Both the position numbers and the translations under genes were made by a program. Positions 8,864 through 16,551 of a DNA stretch of 64,000 nt are shown here, one piece after another (position 1 is the stretch's first letter; each line of letters begins with the position of its first letter). The notes below the pieces were generated by a model, which was not told where the DNA came from, did no database searches, and saw only the letters and a program-made list of their open reading frames with translations. The DNA is from DATJBF01 sp035516795 (lineage in GTDB: Bacteria > Verrucomicrobiota > Verrucomicrobiia > Palsa-1439). The stretch spans positions 3,796-67,795 of the forward strand of contig DATIZX010000043.1 in the NCBI GenBank assembly GCA_035516795.1. The letters run 5' to 3'.

Positions 8864-10219
8864 ATGACCTCGGCCACACGGTTCGATCGTTATATTACGG
8901 CGCGTGACACCGCCGAACGGCTGACGCAAGGCACGCCCCTGATTCTTGATTCGCGTTGCCAAGCACGGTTGCCAACCGTTTCGGTGGATACCAATCGGCA
9001 CTTTCAGACCTTCGAAGGATTCGGCGGGGCGTTCACGGAAGCGGCGGCCACGGTACTTTACCGGCTGAGCCCTGAAAACCGGCAGCGCGTCTTGAGCGCG
9101 TATTTTGGCTGGGCGACGGGGCACGGTTACTCGCTGTGCCGAACACACATCAACAGTTGCGACTTCGCGCTGGGCAATTACGCCTACGACGAGGTGCCGG
9201 GGGACGTGGTCTTGAAGCATTTCTCGATTGAGCGCGACCGGCGCGCGTTGCTGCCGATGATTCACGCGGCGCAGAAAGTCGCGGGAACACCACTGAAAAT
9301 TCTGGCTTCGCCGTGGAGTCCGCCGGCGTGGATGAAGACGAACGGTCAGATGAATCACGGCGGCACGCTGAAACCTGAATACCGGGACGCCTGGGCGCGC
9401 TACTTCGCTCGCTACATGCGGGAATACGAACGCGAAGGCGTGCCGATCTGGGCGGTGACGGTTCAGAACGAGCCGGCCGCAGCGCAGCCTTGGGAGTCCT
9501 GCCTCTATTCGGTCCAGGAAGAGAGGGACTTTGTACGCGACCACCTCGGTCCGACGCTCCAACAGGCCGGGCTTGGTCACGTCAAAATTCTGATTTGGGA
9601 TCATAACCGCGACCTGCTCGTGGAACGTGCCCGAGTTGTCTACGACGATCCGCAGGCCAGTCGGTACATCTGGGGTGCGGCATTTCATTGGTATGGTCCA
9701 GACAAGTTTGAAAACGTGCAATTGGTCCACGACACGTGGCCTGACAAACACCTGCTGTTCACGGAGGGCTGTCAGGAAGGCGGCCCGCATCTCGGTTCGT
9801 GGGAATTGGGAGAGCGCTACGCCCATTCGCTCATCAACGACCTCAACCGTTGGACGGTCGGTTGGATCGACTGGAACCTGGTGCTCGACAAAACGGGTGG
9901 GCCGAATCACGCCGGCAACTTCTGTAGCGCCCCGATCATCGCCGACACGAGGACCGACCGGCTCATTTTCCAAAGTTCCTACTACTACCTTGGGCACTTC
10001 AGCCGATTCATCCAACCCGCCGCGGTGAGGATTCTCTGCACGAGCACCGATGAAGAGCTGGAAGTCACCGGTTTTGTCAATCCAGATGGCTCCCTTGCCG
10101 TGGTCGTGCTCAACCGAACGGACGAAGCGTGCAAATTCCAATTGAGACTTGCGGACCGGTCGGGTATCACCACCGTTCCTGCTCATTCGATTTCTACTTA
10201 CCGCAGTCATATTTCCTAA
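8864..10219 (+). CDS. Glycoside hydrolase family 30 (glucosylceramidase/beta-1,6-glucanase type)
   Basis: 451 residues. Family features: 'QTFEGFGGAFTEAAA' (about 48-62), 'ILASPWSPPAWMKTNG' (146-161), acid/base Glu203 in 'VTVQNEPAA' and nucleophile Glu301 in 'LLFTEGCQEGG', then a C-terminal beta-sandwich ending about residue 450. GH30 enzymes are retaining hydrolases of beta-1,6-glucans, glucosylceramides or xylans; these motifs fit the GH30_1/30_3 side rather than xylanases. There is no signal peptide (starts MTSATRFDRY), so it probably acts in the cytoplasm on imported oligosaccharides, unusual for the family. It runs opposite to its neighbours and its stop overlaps the MalG stop by 4 bp. 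Confidence 0.92.
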   Translation: MTSATRFDRYITARDTAERLTQGTPLILDSRCQARLPTVSVDTNRHFQTFEGFGGAFTEAAATVLYRLSPENRQRVLSAYFGWATGHGYSLCRTHINSCDFALGNYAYDEVPGDVVLKHFSIERDRRALLPMIHAAQKVAGTPLKILASPWSPPAWMKTNGQMNHGGTLKPEYRDAWARYFARYMREYEREGVPIWAVTVQNEPAAAQPWESCLYSVQEERDFVRDHLGPTLQQAGLGHVKILIWDHNRDLLVERARVVYDDPQASRYIWGAAFHWYGPDKFENVQLVHDTWPDKHLLFTEGCQEGGPHLGSWELGERYAHSLINDLNRWTVGWIDWNLVLDKTGGPNHAGNFCSAPIIADTRTDRLIFQSSYYYLGHFSRFIQPAAVRILCTSTDEELEVTGFVNPDGSLAVVVLNRTDEACKFQLRLADRSGITTVPAHSISTYRSHIS

Positions 10220-11133
10220 CCCTTGAGGCCCGTCAGTGAGATCCCTTCGATGAACGTCTTCTGGGTGAAGAAAAACAGGAGGATGATCGGCAACGCAACG
10301 AGGGCGCTGGCCGCCATCAGGTAATGCCATTCGGTCCCGCCCTGTTGGCTCTGGAAAAACTGCAATCCCAGCGCCAGCGTGAAATCTTGCTGGTTCGTCA
10401 GGTAAATCAATGGCCCGATGAAGTCATTCCACGTGTACATAAACTGAAACAAACCGACCACCATCAACGCCGGCTTACACAACGGCAGAATGATCTGCCA
10501 AAAAATCCGCAGCTCGCTACACCCATCGATGCGCGCCGCCTCGGAAAGGTCCTTCGGGATCGTCATAAAAAACTGGCGCAACAGGAAGACATTGTAGGCT
10601 GCGGCAAAAAACGAGCCGACCCACAAGGGTTTTAGCGTGCCGATCCATCCCAGCCAGCGAAACAGGCAGTACAACGGCACCATGGTAACGGGGAACGGCA
10701 CCATCATCGTGGCCAAGGCAACCACGAACAATTTGTCGCGCCCGCGCCACTGGATACGCGAGAATCCATACGCCGCCAAGGCGCTCGACGCCACGGTGCC
10801 GATCACGGTGAGTACGCACAGGATCAACGTGTTTTTCAAGTACATCGGAAAGAACTTCATGGCCCGGATCGCTTCCCCGAAGTTGCTCCAGCGCGGCGCG
10901 AACCTTTTCACGATCTCTGCGTCTGGATACTTGTCCACGTCCGCGGGCTTGATTTCCGTGCGCACGCCGTTCTTCTCGGCATACAAACGGTAGGGAATCC
11001 AAGTGGGCGGGACAGTCATGGTTTGTTCGACAGGCTTTAGCCCCGTGGAAATCATCCACAGCAACGGCGTCAGACAGACGATCGCGCCCAGCACCAGAAC
11101 CAAATAAAGCAGCAATCGTTTCAGCGGGCGCAT
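10216..11133 (-). CDS. Carbohydrate ABC transporter permease, MalG type
   Basis: 305 residues with about six membrane helices. The EAA loop is 'EAARIDGCSELRIFWQIILP', the contact point for the MalK-type ATPase. A roughly 50-residue hydrophilic insert follows helix 1 ('WIPYRLYAEKNGVRTEIKP' onward), longer than in canonical MalG and frequent in Verrucomicrobia/Planctomycetes homologues. It starts 3 bp after the MalF stop, with GGAGG upstream, so the two are co-translated. Part of an inner-membrane importer; the sugar is not determinable from sequence. Confidence 0.94.
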   Translation of the reverse strand: MRPLKRLLLYLVLVLGAIVCLTPLLWMISTGLKPVEQTMTVPPTWIPYRLYAEKNGVRTEIKPADVDKYPDAEIVKRFAPRWSNFGEAIRAMKFFPMYLKNTLILCVLTVIGTVASSALAAYGFSRIQWRGRDKLFVVALATMMVPFPVTMVPLYCLFRWLGWIGTLKPLWVGSFFAAAYNVFLLRQFFMTIPKDLSEAARIDGCSELRIFWQIILPLCKPALMVVGLFQFMYTWNDFIGPLIYLTNQQDFTLALGLQFFQSQQGGTEWHYLMAASALVALPIILLFFFTQKTFIEGISLTGLKG

Positions 11134-11136
11134 GAC

Positions 11137-12057
11137 TCACTCGCCTCCATAATAGATGAGCCGTCGTGTCGAGCGCGTGGCGACCCAGGTGAGGAACAGG
11201 ATGACCAGAAACAGGGTCCAGGCCATTGCGCAGGCATAGCCCATCTGATGAAAATCAAACGCGCACTGGTAGAGGTACAACGCATAAAGCAAAGCCGAAC
11301 GATTTGGTCCACCAGCGCGGAACGCGACCCCGCCGCCGCCGAGCGCTCCGCCGCTGAACATGATGTAAGCCTGGGCAAACGTCTGCAATGAGGCAATGAT
11401 GCCCATGATGAGGTTGAAATAAATTACGGGCGAAATCATCGGAATCGTAATGTGACGGAATTTTACCCAGGCGTTGGCACCGTCAATTTCTGCCGATTCG
11501 TACAGGGATCGCGGCACGTCCTGCAGCGCCGCGAGGTAGATGACCATGGTGTTGCCGCTGGCCCAAACCGCCATCAGGATCAGCGACGATTTGGTCCATT
11601 TCTCGTCGGCCAGCCATTGGGGGCCTTTGATATGGAACCAACTCAAGGCAATGTTGAGAAGCCCGAGATTCCCGTTCAGGATCCACAGCCAGACCATGCA
11701 ACTGGCAACCACGGGGATCAACGACGGCAGGAAATAAATGGTCCGAAACGCGGAACGGCCTTTCACCGATTGATTGAGCAGAACGGCAACCAAGAGGGCC
11801 ACAATCAGACACAGCGGCAACGAAAGTGCGGTGTAATACAGCGTATTGTACAGCGACTGCCAAAACACGCTGTCGGTGACCATGTCGCGATAGTTGAGCG
11901 TGCCGACCCACAGCGGTTTGGAGAGCACGTCGTAGTCGCAAAACGAGTAATACACCGAGGCGAGGACCGGATAGAGCGTAAACACCAGAAACCCGATGAT
12001 CCACGGGCTGGCGAAAGCGAGACCCAGCCAGAGATTGCGCCGTTCACCGCGCGACAT
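11137..12057 (-). CDS. Carbohydrate ABC transporter permease, MalF/UgpA type
   Basis: 306 residues, six predicted helices beginning 'LWLGLAFASPWIIGFLVF'. The EAA loop is 'ESAEIDGANAWVKFRHITIP'. It lacks the extra N-terminal helices and large periplasmic loop of E. coli MalF and so belongs to the shorter UgpA/LacF-like group. Its ATG lies inside the last codons of the solute-binding-protein gene (14 bp overlap) with GGAG five bases upstream, indicating translational coupling. It forms the heterodimer with the MalG-type permease downstream. Confidence 0.94.
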   Translation of the reverse strand: MSRGERRNLWLGLAFASPWIIGFLVFTLYPVLASVYYSFCDYDVLSKPLWVGTLNYRDMVTDSVFWQSLYNTLYYTALSLPLCLIVALLVAVLLNQSVKGRSAFRTIYFLPSLIPVVASCMVWLWILNGNLGLLNIALSWFHIKGPQWLADEKWTKSSLILMAVWASGNTMVIYLAALQDVPRSLYESAEIDGANAWVKFRHITIPMISPVIYFNLIMGIIASLQTFAQAYIMFSGGALGGGGVAFRAGGPNRSALLYALYLYQCAFDFHQMGYACAMAWTLFLVILFLTWVATRSTRRLIYYGGE

Positions 12058-13468
12058 AGTTGCTCCATTCTTTCAAGCGTCCGACTCTGATCGCATCCCA
12101 TCGTCGCGTCACGCGGTCCAGCTTCCACTGGATGCGGCGCTGCACTTGGTCGAGCGCCTGCTGCGGCGTCGCGTCCAACGCAATGACACGGTCCGCCGCC
12201 ACGTTCAATTCATCAAGATACTCGGCCCACACCGTCAAGCGTGGCACACAATGCGCCTGGGGACTCTTCGCCAGATCGATGAACGTCTGGATGTACGGAT
12301 TTGGATGATGGCGCATGAATTCATCACTGACCTTTACGAACGGACTGAATTTTCGCTGTCCGAGGCACAACTTCTCCATTGGCCCAGGCGTGTTGACGTA
12401 GTGGATGAATTCGAATGCTTCTTTCGGGTGCGCCGCGCCTTTCGGAATCAACAGCACGTCACACTCGGCCAGCGTCACTTGCGGAAACCGCGCGGGGTCT
12501 TTCGCCGGGAATGGCGCCGCACCCCATTCGAGTTGTGGCGCGTATTTGCTGATGAAGTTGTACATCCATACCCCCTGCAACTCCATGGCCACCTTCCCCG
12601 CCAGAAACGGGTCCGACGGCGACGCGAAGTTGCCAAACGTCGCGCCAAAACTGCGGAGGTTTTCGATCCCGAACTTTTCAGAACTCCGACGCAGCCAGTC
12701 AAAAGTCTGTAGGTCTTCCGGGCTATTCGCTGTAATCTTGCGGTCGCCATCCCACAAATGGCCCCCAAACCACCATACCCACTCCGGCATCCACCAACCG
12801 GGCTGCGTCGGCAGATGCCCCACCTGCACCAGCTTGAAATTTTTCGCGTGCTTTTCGTCTTCCGTCAGATCCGGATAGCGGACCCGCACCCATTTGTCGT
12901 CACGTTGAATTTCCACAATGGTGAGTTGATCCGACATCTTATCGAGTTCATCCGAGCTTTGCGGCGGACGATTGGGATCGAGCCCTGCTTCCCGAAACAG
13001 TTTCTTATTCCAATGCAGGGCGAGCGTGGTCGGCGTGCTGGGCAATGCCCACATGAAACCCTGATAGGCACACTGTTGCCAGTAAGTGGGGATGTAATCG
13101 TCGGCTTTGATGCCGGCCTGTTCGATCATCTTGTTGAGCGGCGTCAGGGCGCCTTTCTGGGCGAAATCGGGAATATAACTCGACCACAATCCCGCGACGT
13201 CCGGCGGATTGCCGCCTGCTGTGGCCAACATGAGCTTGCGCAACATTTCACTAACGGCGAGTTTTTTGACGAAAATGCGATTCTGGGAGTTGTTGAAATC
13301 ATCGACTACGGCCTGCATCGCGTCGTCTTCGAAACCCGTCCACTTCTCCCAATAGCTGACGATGATCCGACCGTCTTTCGTGCGGGCGTCGGCCTTGCGG
13401 CCACACGAACACAGCGGCAGAAGCAACACCGCCAGCAAGATACAGAGCGCGGCGTGGACCGGTTTCAA
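12044..13468 (-). CDS. ABC transporter sugar-binding lipoprotein (UgpB/SBP family 1)
   Basis: About 474 residues from a TTG start at 13468, chosen because it directly precedes a lipoprotein signal: 'LCILLAVLLLPLCSC' with lipobox L-C-S-C and acylation at the last Cys. The frame stays open for 137 more codons upstream, but that part has a poor protein-like composition. The mature protein begins 'GRKADARTKDGRIIVSYWEKW', typical of family 1 extracellular sugar-binding proteins, and has 'MWALPSTPTTLALHWNKKLF' in the hinge region. It delivers oligosaccharide to the MalF/MalG permeases encoded immediately downstream. Size is slightly above the usual 420-450 residues. Confidence 0.9.
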   Translation of the reverse strand: MKPVHAALCILLAVLLLPLCSCGRKADARTKDGRIIVSYWEKWTGFEDDAMQAVVDDFNNSQNRIFVKKLAVSEMLRKLMLATAGGNPPDVAGLWSSYIPDFAQKGALTPLNKMIEQAGIKADDYIPTYWQQCAYQGFMWALPSTPTTLALHWNKKLFREAGLDPNRPPQSSDELDKMSDQLTIVEIQRDDKWVRVRYPDLTEDEKHAKNFKLVQVGHLPTQPGWWMPEWVWWFGGHLWDGDRKITANSPEDLQTFDWLRRSSEKFGIENLRSFGATFGNFASPSDPFLAGKVAMELQGVWMYNFISKYAPQLEWGAAPFPAKDPARFPQVTLAECDVLLIPKGAAHPKEAFEFIHYVNTPGPMEKLCLGQRKFSPFVKVSDEFMRHHPNPYIQTFIDLAKSPQAHCVPRLTVWAEYLDELNVAADRVIALDATPQQALDQVQRRIQWKLDRVTRRWDAIRVGRLKEWSNYVAR

Positions 13469-13865
13469 GCAGGTGGCGCCACCGTCCGGATTTATCGTGC
13501 GCGTGTCGCGAGGCTTGATTACGCCGCGGTGGTCCCCCTTATGATGCGGCTGATGCCATTTCTCTCCGTATCGGAAGCGGAACTGACTTTGTCCCCATGT
13601 TCGGCTCTTGGCATGTTCATGATTCGCCTTGTTTACAAAAACGACATAGCCTTCGGCAGTGGGTATCAAATCGGCTGCCCAATCGAAATAAGCGGCAGTT
13701 CCTTGATTGAATTGGACAGCTTCCGGAATGTCTTGGCACTGTAACAGGAAGACAGCCTCCAACAGAAGCGGCAAATTCCCTATCGCCTGGAGAAGCTCTC
13801 TTCTCAACTGTTTAACGCAGATATACGCAGATTCACAGTTCGGAGTGTTCCACTTCTGATTTGCG
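13469..13865. other. Intergenic region between symporter and sugar-binding gene, with a short repeat
   Basis: No gene is supported on either strand. The minus strand is open for 137 codons in frame with the binding-protein gene, including 'GTAAYFDWAADLIP' and 'EGYVVFVNKANHEHAK', which look faintly protein-like and could be a decayed gene end. The left part should hold the promoter of the ABC operon. The right part holds one arm of the repeat at 13816-13884. Confidence 0.4.
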
Positions 13866-13884
13866 TCAATCTGCATCATCTGCG
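13816..13884. repeat. Short inverted repeat running into the symporter gene end
   Basis: The arms are CGCAGATATACGCAGATT (13816-13833) and AATCTGCATCATCTGCG (13868-13884), which pair except at the 3-4-base centres. The right arm encodes the last residues of the symporter ('ADDAD' and the TGA stop). This resembles the short 'atctgcgtcaatctgcg' repeats scattered between genes in many Verrucomicrobia and Planctomycetes. Confidence 0.6.
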
Positions 13885-15338
13885 GGCTCCGTTTGCCGGG
13901 CGGTACTTACCAGCTTGCCGCGGCGGGCTTCGAGCTCCGTGCGGATCTGGTGGGCGCGGCCTTCCGTGATCTCGTAGGTCAGGACTGCCAAGATGGCGAT
14001 TGCGGATGCGACCAGTGGAATGCCGCAGTCGCATGCGCGCATCAAATAAAGGGTTCTTGCCGGTTGCACAGTCTTCAGCGCAACATCGAAGCCCGTTGCG
14101 TTAAGAAGGTACCCGAAGATGAGCGAGGCAGCCGCCATGCCCAGTTTCACCATCCACCAGTAAATCGCCCCGTACATCCCCTCGCGGCGCTCGCCGGTGT
14201 TGAGTTCGTCCAGGTCACAGACGTCGGCCACCATCGCCCCGGCCACGGTGAAGAGCGAGCCGATCCCAAACGAAATCAGCGGAGCGGAGAGAAGCAACAG
14301 GTACGGATGCTCCGGGTTATACGTGAACCATTTCGCCACAAACCCGAACAGGGACACGAAGGTCATGATGAAGAATGTTCGCCGCTTTCCGATCTTCGTG
14401 GACATCCACGTGGTCAGCCAGATGATGGCGAAGGTTGCCAAGGAGCTGGTGATGCCGAACCACTTGAAGAGATGCGAGGCCCGGCTCTCGTCGCCGCCGA
14501 ACAGGTAGTACGTCATGTTGTAGAACGTGAACGACGAGCCGAGCTGGTAGCCGTTGAAGATCAGGAACGTGGCCAGGCAGAGCTTGAGGAACGGGCGGGA
14601 TTTCCAGGTGGCGACGAAGCGCTTGAAGAACTTCGCGACGCTCTGGAGGGTTCCCTCGGTATCCGGCGGCGGCAGGCGCATGCGCTCCTTCGTGAAGAGG
14701 GCGGGCATGACGCCGAGGACGATGATGGACCCGCCGATGATCATGGCCAGCGTACGCGCACCCCGTACCGCCCCGAACTCGCCGGCAAAGATGTTCTTGT
14801 TGTAGATGAACTCGTAGAAGAACGGGGCCAGCAGCCACGCGATCTGGCCCATGATATTGCTGAATCCCATCAGCCGGGTCCTCTCGTGGTAGTCCGGGGT
14901 CAGTTCGTATCCGTAGCCTACCAGCGGGATCGAGAAGATCGCATAGGCGGTGAAGAAGATGACCGAGGCGGCCAGAAAAACCCAAAAGTAGAACATCTGG
15001 GTATGCCCAGGGTACAACTGCCACATCAGGGCGAATATAATGCCCGAAAGAATGGCGCCCCAGAAGATCAGCGGGCGACGGCGGCCCCACCGGGTTCGCG
15101 TATTGTCGGAGACATGACCGACGATGGGATCGATAAATGCGTCGAAGAGGCGGGGGATCGACCCGAGCAGGCCTACGAGCCGCGGGTCCATCTTGAGACC
15201 GAGATTCAGGATGATCGGCAGGGCGCCGACGGCGGCTGCCTGCAGATTGTTGGCAAGCATGCCCAAGCCGTACGCGAACTTCTGCATGAAGGGCAGGCGA
15301 TCTTCGGCCGCCGTTTCATAATGTTCCGTTTTTCGCAT
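13866..15338 (-). CDS. GPH family sugar:cation symporter (MelB-like MFS transporter)
   Basis: 490 residues with about 12 membrane helices. Diagnostic GPH segment 'HVSDNTRTRWGRRRPLIFWG' follows helix 2, with the cation-site-like Asp in 'FDAFIDPIVG' just before it. A second motif, 'MVADVCDLDELNTGERREG', matches the conserved loop of this family. The start is supported by AGGAGAG ten bases upstream. GPH transporters import oligosaccharides or glycosides with Na+ or H+ (melibiose, xylosides, glucuronides). It lies upstream of the ABC importer genes on the same strand, so two uptake routes sit side by side. The C-terminal tail is encoded by a short repeat. Confidence 0.93.
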   Translation of the reverse strand: MRKTEHYETAAEDRLPFMQKFAYGLGMLANNLQAAAVGALPIILNLGLKMDPRLVGLLGSIPRLFDAFIDPIVGHVSDNTRTRWGRRRPLIFWGAILSGIIFALMWQLYPGHTQMFYFWVFLAASVIFFTAYAIFSIPLVGYGYELTPDYHERTRLMGFSNIMGQIAWLLAPFFYEFIYNKNIFAGEFGAVRGARTLAMIIGGSIIVLGVMPALFTKERMRLPPPDTEGTLQSVAKFFKRFVATWKSRPFLKLCLATFLIFNGYQLGSSFTFYNMTYYLFGGDESRASHLFKWFGITSSLATFAIIWLTTWMSTKIGKRRTFFIMTFVSLFGFVAKWFTYNPEHPYLLLLSAPLISFGIGSLFTVAGAMVADVCDLDELNTGERREGMYGAIYWWMVKLGMAAASLIFGYLLNATGFDVALKTVQPARTLYLMRACDCGIPLVASAIAILAVLTYEITEGRAHQIRTELEARRGKLVSTARQTEPADDAD

Positions 15339-15609
15339 CTGACCGTTTCTCTCCTAGTCTCCCACTGGTAGGAAATTGCTTTTCAGGGGGTTCCGCATGG
15401 GCGCCAGCAGGGGAGTTAAGTGGGGAGCCTCGATCCTCCGTTGACAGCCTGAAACGTTCGCGACGCCTGCAAAACCCTCCTCTGGGCGCATTCTGCCCTT
15501 CGGGGTCTCAAGTTGGAAGGAACCCGGTCCGGAGTCAAGCCGAACGGGCGGTGATGGGCATGGGTTTGCCATCGCCGGTTGGAGGCGGTTGTCTGAGGTT
15601 TCGTTCTCT
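15339..15609. other. Intergenic/IS-flanking region
   Basis: No gene supported. The stretch lies between the symporter start and the transposase remnant and probably contains the non-coding end of the IS91-like element as well as the symporter promoter. Any longer frame here continues the shifted transposase frame and has no protein-like features. Confidence 0.35.
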
Positions 15610-15907
15610 CTACTCGGCGTAGGTTTCCGGGCCGAAGGGGATGTCGTCGTAGAACGGTTCCCGGATGTACCCGAGTTCGAGCGGCGGAGGCGGGGCGCGA
15701 TCGGTTCACCGGGCTGGGCCTTCCCATTAGGTCGAGGTGACGGAGGATCTTCTCGACGGTCTGGTCATCCTCGATCGGCGAAATCAACCGCATCTGGCCG
15801 CCGCATTTCGGACAGAGCAGCGGGTCAACACCCCACGCTTTCTTGATCAGTGCGCGCCAAGTGCGGGAGATCTGTCTTTGGCTTCGCGTTGTTCTCCAAT
15901 CGTTCAT
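15610..15907 (-). pseudogene. IS91-family transposase remnant (C-terminal end, frameshifted)
   Basis: The minus strand encodes 'SRTWRALIKKAWGVDPLLCP' followed by 'KCGGQMRLISPIED' and 'TVEKILRHLDL', the characteristic C-terminal stretch of IS91/Y2-type transposases (Cys-X2-Cys segment, then 'ILRHL'). Near 15700 the frame is lost. The expected family ending, 'APPPPLELGYIREPFYDDIP' plus 'FGPETYAE' and a TAG at 15610-15612, continues in another frame. The catalytic domain is absent. The fragment begins exactly at the stop codon of the binding-module gene (TGA/ATG overlap), marking a junction where older DNA was lost. A decayed mobile element, not a functional gene. Confidence 0.8.
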
Positions 15908-16551
15908 TCGTACTTCACGTCATCGACGTAAAACGTGATCGGCTTCCCCTGCCCGGAGACAGTCCAGCCAAAGCCCGTCTTTATGCGGCTGAGATCCTTG
16001 CCGGCCAAATCGATGGAGTATTGCGTCCAGTCCCTGGTCAATACCACATCTAGTTCGCCGCTCGCCGTATCGAAGTGAGGTTTCTCGCGCTTGATCACCC
16101 CAAACACAAATTTGACTTTTTCGCCGCCGGTTTCACCCCGCGCCCAGAACGTCAGTTTGGTGGCGCCGCTGAGGTTGTAACCCCCGGGTTTATCGCCCCA
16201 ATCATTGGGTGGGTCTTGCCAAATGATTCCACCCCATTGCCCGGGAGCCAAGTACTGCAGTTTCATGCAAGTCGCACCCTCGTGCGGGTTGGTTGTACAT
16301 CTATCGTCCATTCGGACGGCACCATAATTCCCCATCCAGCCGGAGGGAACGTACGGTGACGAAGTTACGTCCGCGTACACTATCAATTTGGCGGCTGGTG
16401 CGGCGGGCGTAGGCACCTCGCTCTGAACCTTCACACCCGCAAGAGCGTTCCATCCCGTTAGAAGAGCCAGGCACAAAAAGCCGCAGGCGGCTCGTCTTCG
16501 GCCCGCCGGTCGATTCCAAAACGTTGCCGCTTGCTTTGATGAATTACTCAT
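15904..16551 (-). CDS. Secreted stand-alone carbohydrate-binding-like module
   Basis: About 215 residues from ATG 16551, which overlaps the stop of the upstream hydrolase gene by 8 bp; a further ATG lies at 16563. An N-terminal hydrophobic stretch ('AACGFLCLALLTGWNALAG') is a signal peptide. Residues about 60-215 form one beta-sandwich module nearly identical in pattern to the C-terminal module of the upstream hydrolase: 'PPNDWGDKPGGYNLSGATKL', 'FWARGETGGEKVKF', 'YSIDLAGKDLSRIK', 'GKPITFYVDDVKYE'. This argues for tandem duplication of a CBM4/11-like module followed by divergence. It probably binds the same glycan as the hydrolase. The IS91 remnant abuts its stop. Confidence 0.75.
   Translation of the reverse strand: MSNSSKQAATFWNRPAGRRRAACGFLCLALLTGWNALAGVKVQSEVPTPAAPAAKLIVYADVTSSPYVPSGWMGNYGAVRMDDRCTTNPHEGATCMKLQYLAPGQWGGIIWQDPPNDWGDKPGGYNLSGATKLTFWARGETGGEKVKFVFGVIKREKPHFDTASGELDVVLTRDWTQYSIDLAGKDLSRIKTGFGWTVSGQGKPITFYVDDVKYE

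Noticed and set aside
8732..10330. 532-codon open frame on the minus strand opposite GH30
   Set aside because: It lies wholly against the GH30 gene, whose catalytic motifs are intact; the product is Arg/Val-rich with no recognisable domain, as expected for an antisense shadow.
13893..15371. 492-codon plus-strand frame opposite the GPH symporter
   Set aside because: Composition is Glu/Arg/Gly-rich without motifs, while the minus strand gives a full 12-helix symporter.
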